DNA of 64,000 bases from Galbula dea (lineage: Eukaryota > Chordata > Aves > Piciformes > Galbulidae), in the NCBI GenBank assembly GCA_013399015.1, contig VWZX01006705.1, forward strand, positions 698,397 to 762,396. Reading direction: 5' to 3'. The notes beneath the pieces are model-generated. The model did no database searches. It saw nothing but the letters and a program-made list of their open reading frames with translations, and had not been told where the DNA came from. The position numbers were made by a program, and so were the translations under genes. This document shows, piece by piece, positions 30,201-39,200 of the stretch; position 1 is the stretch's first letter; the number at the start of each line of letters is the position of its first letter.

Positions 30201-33200
30201 TTATCTCCATACACTAGCATGCAGTTTAAGATGACTAATTCCGATGTATTCATCTACACTGGAAACTGGAAATACAGCCACAGAAAATGCTATACAACAC
30301 TTGAGGAGAACTACAAGAGTCCTACCATGTCCACTGGCCAAGTAACTGTTAAGATCCAAGGATAGGCCATGAATTTCTTGTACTGCAATCCAGTTTCCTG
30401 TAATGCACAAGACAAAATTTTAAAAGCTTTTGGATGAAATGGCATTTAAAGACAGGTACTGTCTTTAAAAATATTTAGCTCTTTATAAATCATTTTAGGA
30501 GGTTTTTTTAGAGTCATTTTATCTAAAAACAAAGATTTCAGAATTCACTGGATTTAGAATTAAAAAATACAAAAAAAAAAAAAAAGAGACCTAGTATATA
30601 ACACAGGGATTGTCACTTCCTTAAATACTTTGTATCTTAGAGTAGCACGGCAAAATATTGCCCCAAAAACAAAGTTAGTTTGTTTTTATAGCATGCAGAA
30701 TACAGCTTCTAAGGGAGTTTTAGAACATTCCTTTGTGCCCACCAGGACAGGCGAAAAGGTTACAGAGCTGTAACACATCGAGACTGATGATAAGAACAAT
30801 CACATCTTCATATCTTCCAGAGCGCCTATGCTATCACAAGTGCTATTTGACACAAGTTTAGTTGGGAAAGAAGTGCCAGATTACTAATTCATATGGCCAG
30901 ACACATATGGGCTAATTTTTGACAGAAATGATCCAAAGTGCTGCTACATGTCTAAAATGAAGAAAACCATGTTGGCAATTTCAACCTCTGCAGGAATTTG
31001 TATGGCAGCTGGTCTTTGAGAGATACTCAGTTAAAGCAAAGCTGATGGCTGCTGCTTGACAAATCAATTCACAGGTGGCAAATACAGAAAAAAGGCACAG
31101 AAGCCACTGTGATAGCACTGCAGAAAATCTGATGTTGGCATCATCAGCAAAGGAGCAGTCAAACAGAGAAACAGTATTGTAAAGCTGTGCATTCTTCTTA
31201 ACAATTCTCAATAAATGATTCGCCATTGCTTTGACAAACATCTACAATCAGAAATGCAGCTATAAAAAAAAAGTGACAGTAAAACAGAAGGAAAATATTC
31301 AAATAAAAATATCAGCCAAAAGGTATCTCTGAATTAGCTTATTAGCAATCCACAATAGCATTTTTTAAAGGTTATATCAAACAAATACCAAAGAAACCAT
31401 TCATCTGCTGCAATGCCAGGTTATATTTATTGCTGTGAAGCCACTATCAAAAGAACTCCTAAGAGAAAGCTAGATTCAGAAAGACTGCAGTTAGATAGCC
31501 CTAATAAAACTCTGAAAATAAAAGTGAAAATAAAATACAAAAAAAAAAATCATCGTGCTGCTGCTAAAATAAGTCATTACACACCAAATTTCTCTTGTGA
31601 AAAAAAGGATTCTTTCCCTAAATTAAGGAAATGGGACACAGCTCCTGATAAGTAGCAGGAGCTCTGTTCAGGTTGGCTATTAAGGTAGAGCCTATTGTTG
31701 ATATAAAACAGGCATGCAAAGTCAAAGCAGTGCCTACCTCATCAAAGGTCTCTGTCATTTTTCGCTTCACATCTTTCTTACACAAACTCTGAAACATCTC
31801 TGCTGTTACCATGCCTGGAAAAGTAATGTTTTAACAAGAATTACCAACAACCATATCACATTTACCAAGCCCAAATCACAGTAAGGACTTACTTTTAAAT
31901 TTAGAAACACCAAGAAACAAGGGCTCTATTTTATCTCTATTTACCCAACTACAGGCAACACATGTATAGGGAGACACATTAAGTCATTTAGAGTAGAAAA
32001 TACTGATGAACCAAAACTGAAATTCACACTACAGAAATCTGCCCTGTGCTGTCTGGCATGGCTATTTTCTCCGCCCATTCATTTACTTCAAGGATTTACT
32101 AAAACTTGGTCTGCTGCTAGTCAAAGACCCCAATACTTTTTGCATAACACAACGCATGTTAGTCGAAGACCTCGAAAAAATGTGAAGTGTAAAAGGTATA
32201 TTCTAGCTGCTTAAATACAGTCAGAAGTTTCAAACTAACAGAACAGGCTTCTTGAAACTCCTACTTGCGTCCTGAAGCATTTCAATAGTAGATTGTCCCC
32301 AAAAGTAACTGTGTCTCAATGTTTGTTACAAAGTAGCTTCACAACCCTCTGGTAAAAGTAACCACAATGAGGCAAGACATTGCTTTCTTAGGCACGAAAG
32401 TAATGAGCTTAATTTGATAGCTGTTTGTTTTCAAAACAAAGACACCAGCAAAACAAAAGTTACTAGGAAATTACAGAACCAATTGCAGAAACAACTAGAT
32501 TTTAATTAGAACAGTCAGAAAACCAACTTCTTTAAGTGAGGATTCTGCAAAGCGATGACCTTGCAAACCATGCTCAAATACAACTCAGAGTTGATATGTT
32601 GTCAATACAAAGCCAAAGAATTTAACCAGCAACATTCTTTTCTGAAGTCCTGCCCATCTGGAGTTTGTTTTAATGGAACACTACAGATTATAAGTACATG
32701 ATTTACTGGAGAGAAAAATTCTATTTTAGAAAGCACACTTAAGACTACTCTCACCACAGACAATGGAAAGGGCTACTGAGAGGGTAAATTACCTTGACAG
32801 CCTGAACACTGAATGAAGAAGTTGATGAGATCTAGAAGTGCCACATTCCTGTCTTGTTTATAAGCTTCAACCCAGTCATCTACTACAGACTAGAACAGAT
32901 TAAAGAAATTCATTAGTCAGGAGCTGAACACAGCATGCTGCACTCCACTGAGGACATCCACAATAAAGATACAAACTAACATTGTTCCATCTCCATTAAA
33001 TCAAATGAGAATAAACTCCACACCGCTTTGTTCCATTCCTAATAGGACAGGCAAAAGACTCCTTCTAGAGCAAAATAAAGTCTTGAATTGCTCATTCACA
33101 AGTTCTGCTCTAGGCAATGTTGCCACTCACAGATGCTCTGCTCCCTGTTAACAGGGAAAATTACCACAGCTTTAATAAATTTAATATGTAAAAAACCAAA

Positions 33201-36200
33201 AAAACAGTTGTCCTCCCAATTTCTTGCCAGCACTAAGGTAAGCTTCATTAAAAAAAGAACAAAAACCACCACACATTTAATCTCTGCACCATCTCACAAT
33301 TAACAACTGTCTGTGGGAGTTCTTTTCTAGCACCTAGTTTATGCAGAAGACTTAAATACTTCACATAAAGCTAAAAAAACAACTCCAAATTTCATTTCTA
33401 GGGAAATACAGCCTACAGACAGCCTACAGCCTGTATGCGACACAGGTCTTCTAGGACTAGCCATTCAGGCTTCAACTTGCCTGCGGTGCCACACAGATCT
33501 AATGATCTAATGAAACCTAACAGTAGCAGCCTGGACTGAAGCTGCTGCCTTTCCAAGCCCTTCTTATCATGCTTTGCACAACAGAAGCTGAGCTCTTCAG
33601 GGAGCTCTACTGAGTTAACACAGCTGTAGCCTGGCAAAAGACCATTCAGACAAACATCTTGCAAAAACTAAGGTCTTGCATCCAAAATATAAATGTACTT
33701 TTCAGGTGTGTGAGCACACGCTCTGCTTACAGACACTATATATTGGAGATATATGTATAACTTTGTATAAAAATATTTGGGGCACCGGACTTTAATCCTT
33801 CATACACATATACAAACATAATATACCTACATGCTCACAGAGTATGCGGAGGTGGGCTTCCTCACACTGAAGAGGGTTGCTAACTATATAAAGGCACAGG
33901 AAACCTGACTATTATACAAACTGCTGTCAAACTGCATTGGAATGGAGGTAAGACAAAAATATCAAAAGGCAAGCTCTCAGAAGAAAACCTGAACAACCAA
34001 AATTTTCTACTGTTGAACCTTTCCTGTATTTTTTTAAAATAACTCTTCATGTGTTTATACACTGATTTAGAAAGACTGGTCTGGGTACATAATGCCTTCC
34101 TCTTTAAATATCTGACAGCCACTTTTACACTGATTTCATAAAGATGCATTCTTTTCAAGAGCCATGCTCATAACAGTTTTACAGTCAAATGTTTCTTCCC
34201 CACCTATGCCAAAACAGAACAAAATTTCAACATTCCAGAGTAAAATAACAGAAATGACCACTGTTTATCCTTTCTCCCTCCACCAACTCCTCTCAGAATT
34301 CAGAGCTAGAAATACCTGCATGGCCTGCTTCCCCATGCTGACCACTTCAAACAACGTAACTGCCTTAACCACTTCTCCATTCTGCAGCTGGCTCACTCTT
34401 CTCCTACTGGAAGAACTTCTCCTTATCTTTTCACAACGTTCTTGCACCTTCCGTTTCTCTCTCTGAAATGAGGCAAGCAAATAAAGTATAGGAGAAAACA
34501 CAACACCTAACAGCCATTCACAGATACATGAACTATCTCCTAGTAACAAGTTTATTTTACTGTCATTGCAATGATTTCCCAAAGTGCTAATTTTTAAGCT
34601 TCTTGGACAACCTAACAAACGCAACCATGCTAGAAGGGGGTGAAAGAAAGGATGTACTGGTATGAACTTTTTCTCAATGAGTTGTAAGCATAGGAAGGTA
34701 TAACAGGAAAAAAGCTTCTGAACAGTCATGTACTACCCAGAAGGCATTTTTAGAATCATAGAATAGAATCATAGAATGGCTCAGGTTGGAAGGGACCTCA
34801 AAGATCATCTAGTTCCAACCCCCCTGCCATGGGCAGGGACACCACATGCACTAGACCAGGTCATCCAGGGCCACAGCCAGCCTGGCCTTAAACACTGCCA
34901 GGGATGGGGCCTCCACAACCTCTCTGGGCAACCTGTTCCAGTGCCTCACCACCCTTTGGGTAAAGAACCCCCTTCTAATCTCCAGCCTAAATTTCCCCTC
35001 CTTCAGCTTGTAGCCATTCCCCTGTGTCCTGTTGCAATCAGACCAGGAGAAAAGTCTCTCTCCTTCTGCCTTATAATCCCCTTTCAAACCTTTCAAAGGT
35101 TTTCAACCTTTTTCAGTGGTAGCTGTAATTTCTGAAGAAAAGACAAAAAGCACAGAAGCTCTTCTAGACCTTTCCACTAACAGAGTAAGCACACAAACCT
35201 GTAAATCAACATCAGCTGCATACAACACACAGCTAAAGAAAGAGACACTAAAGTGAACTGACTGTTCAAAACAAAAAAAACCCCCAGCACTGAGGCTGTA
35301 ATGCCAACAGAACTTGTGAGTCAAGCTGTATCCAGTGACTAGATTTTTAGACACACTGAACTGTGATTGTTCTATGAAATACTCAATTTTGTAACAACTG
35401 CAAGAGAGAACAAAAATTCCATAATTAAAAAAAAAAAGAAAAAAAAGAAAATCCACTTACTGGTGCTTTCAGGTTGCCATTTCTCACACAGCTGCTGTTC
35501 TGCACAGATGACTCAGGTACAGTCTCATCAAGGACAGAATTCTCTCTGAAGCATAACAAACAAATTGAAAGGATAAGCAGTGAGAACACAGAACCATACA
35601 CTTCAGTACAAACAACAGAAGAGAATGAAAACATACATTTGTATTTTAGTATTTTTAATGACTTGTTCAGAAGTTATGTCATTTTGTGATGGAAAATCAA
35701 ACACTTAACTTTAAGAGTACAACAGAAATTTGGGGCTTATGTCAAACAATTTGCTTTCCTGTAAGATACACAGATCATCAGAAAACTAGCAAAATTATCA
35801 CAGGTATCAAGGAAGTAGAAAGTAAGTAAAAGAAACAGAAAGCTGATGTTGACTTAGGGCAGCCTTTGTTCACTGAAGACCTTTGCACTGTAAATCAATA
35901 GCACAAGTATGGCATTCGCCTCGTGGGGGCTCTACGCAAAACAAGGTAATAACATTGGATGGTTCTACAGTTTAAAATGAGACAAAGAAACTTGTTTAAC
36001 TTTGTATATAAAACATGCATACGGACAAAAAAAACCATAAGAAACTTCATTTGCAGGTCACTGCTAGTATGATGGAGGAATAATTTTATAAATAAAGATG
36101 CACCTTCTGGGAGGTCTGAAGCCATACATTTATCTGCAATGAAAGCATGCCACTTTTCATCATTCCCAATGCTAACAACATGCTTTGTCAAAGGTCACGT

Positions 36201-39200
36201 TTGAGCAGACGAGCTGGATCCCACTTGTGCAGCAGGTCCAGTACTGGTAGCTGGCTGCTATGGCCTCCTCCTAAACTACGGTGGCCAGGACATGAAGTCA
36301 GTTGACTTGTACTATAAGAAGGCATAAAAAGAAAGTAAAGATGAGAGTGTACAGTTACTGCCATTTTTGAGAAACTGCTGCAACAATCAAAGTGTAGTAA
36401 CAAAACTGACCACTTCTCAAAGAAAAAAAAAACAGTGTCAAATATAGTCAACTCTCCAATATCCAATGTTGGGAGAACCCAGCCGAAGAATTAACTGTGC
36501 CATGGATGCAGAGCCAGCTCAACTACAGCTAGTTTATCAATGCTAGATAAGCACTGCTATTGTTTTTCTTCCCAAGACTGTTTCAGACACTGCCTCTACA
36601 AAGCAAATCCTGAGGCTGAATAACATCAACTCAAGACCAAGGTCCTGATGTCCTTTCACCAGTGAGAGCAGACATAAGTATTCATTTAAACACACTTCTG
36701 TTTACTTTTTTAACCTATTCGTCATAAGCAATATAGAATTAGGTATCTACAGACTCCTATAAAAAAATCCATACAAATGTAAAATTCTGTAATAATATAT
36801 CACATTTCTAAATTTTGCTAAATATTTGCTAAATTTTCCAAATAAAATTTTGCAAATGCTTAGCTTCCCATGAAAGTTAAATTCAATTAATGTCTTGTCA
36901 TTGAAAAGTTCAAAATGTGCCACAGTGTGTGAAAGATGGAGGCCAATAGAATAATTCAGGATGAACCAATCCTTACATCAGTTGTCTGGACTTCTGTATG
37001 CTATAGAAAAGGGAAAGATGAACTACAGTACACAACTGAATCAGCATGCTAAAGCCATAGTCTGCAAAAACTTCCACGTTTTCTTTGATTTGTAATTGTG
37101 AGCCACAGAGATTAAATATCTCAAGCACTATGAGAAGCATCCCAATTGGAGAACAAGCAGCAAGAGATAGCAATATATATTACTTTTCTGATGTCTGTTA
37201 GCTCTTCCCAGATTCCTCTACAGACCACAAATAAAAATAATCCAAACGTGTTTGTCAAGAAGGTGCTTCTCCGATGTAATTAAATCCTTTCACTCCTGAT
37301 TTCAAAGCACAGTACAACATTATAGAGCTGGGCTAACATGTCATTACTTGCACAGTTTCGCTAGAACTACAACTCAGATGCCAGCCAACATCATGGTAAC
37401 ATGTGCTACTTGTTTCTGCATCATGCTTCAACATAACACTCCACACACTCAAAAAATTTTCCCAAATTGTTTGCATGTACTATTCAGCAATTTACGTTAT
37501 TCCATAATGAAAATAAAAGCAGTTCATTTGGTTACCACAACTATAATTGAGTCCAAGTTGAATTAAACATTTAAATAATGAAAAAATCAGAACTGCTGCA
37601 GGACAGTTCAGTTAAGTACTTGTCTGATCATGTACTGCTTTTAATATCTCTGTCCAGAATATACTTCTTGGAAGATTTAAGTCATGCTTCTCTTTCCCAA
37701 GAATATCCTGAAGGATGGCACTACAGATATAATCTACTAACCCTGGGCTATTTACTCTGTCAGTTTATGCCAGGTAAAATGTACCTGTAGCAAAAGGGGC
37801 CCAACAAAATGAGCAAATGCCAGGCATATGGAACAGCCAGGCATATGGAACAGCATGCTTACCAAAGCTAGCAAAACCTGCAAGAACCAGAAGACCATTG
37901 ACCTACAGCTTCCTCACCTTGGGCTAACAATGACAAGCAAAACATCTCTGATGAAACCAGTTACAGTAACTTTCATGTACACACTAAACATCTGTCTTAA
38001 AACAACCAACAAATGTAACTAAGCACTAAATACTAATACTAAAAAGCCACTTAGTTTCTGAATTGTTTTGGTTATTAGTGCTCCACAGCACATAGCAGTG
38101 CCACAGGAAGCATCATGCTACAACAGACAGCCTGCACAAAAGCAGCTATTTTTTTACATCCAGACACTACCAATACTCATGTTTCTCCTTTCTGTTCTTT
38201 TTCCCTCCTCACTCCTCCCCTTTTAATACTTCCAGTAAGGTTATTCATAAGGCAGGTACTTAAACATTTGCAGGAACTAGAAACTGAACCCCATGTAACC
38301 ACTTAAGAGTTTAAATAAGGTATACTAATGGAGTTCTCAGTCATTTACTTTGTTTGCATCAGCAATCAATAAGAAAGTATAGGCAAAATTACACTCCTTT
38401 CTCATCCTAATTTTCACCTTTATATCCAGTTACATGGGGCTCACAGACTCACTTTTGACCTTGCATTCCTGTCACAGTACGGTCCTTTCACTAACATCCA
38501 AAGCATTACTGATAAGATAAAACTGCTTGAAGGAGGAAGGACACAAAATCCTTCATCTAGTCCACAAACACAATAACAGTCTGAGAATTTCTGAATTCAG
38601 TTTTCTTATCTCTAGAGCATATTGAGTGACTCACTTAAAAAGAAAGGCACCTCTTCAACAAAGGGAGAACTTTCCTTTAGCTGTGTAAAAGAAATATGTT
38701 AATCTATGTTATTGGAAGAATCCTACCTGTAGATTTTCAAAATTATAAATTTTAATACAACTGCTTCATCTTTTAGAAGCAACATAAGAAGCTTGGCTGA
38801 GAAATAACCAGGTGCCCTCCTGGCACTTCTGAAACAGAGGGGCTTGCTTCTGATAAACATAGTAGAAAGGACACATGGGAAGCCACATTAATTGTTATAA
38901 TGAACTATGAGGAATACATCTCTCAGCTTTCATTAATATTTAATCAAGCAAAAGACCTGGAACAGATTTTTTTCAAAAGATGACAGGATCATCAAAAGTT
39001 GGGCTGCAACAAGTCCAAAGCATGCAACACTGGACATCTATGAAGCTTCACTCTTTATAGTCACATACTCAGATGTTTTCACTTTACCATTTACTTACTC
39101 ATATGTGGTCTTTCTACTTCCAAATATCATTCTGTAAACAATTATATGAATACACTTGGTTTACAGATCATTTCAACTTATGACTGAAAACATACACTAT

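Noticed and set aside
34851..35096. 81-codon minus-strand open frame as a gene
   Set aside because: It is the C-terminal end of CR1 ORF2 inside a recognisable CR1 3' end.
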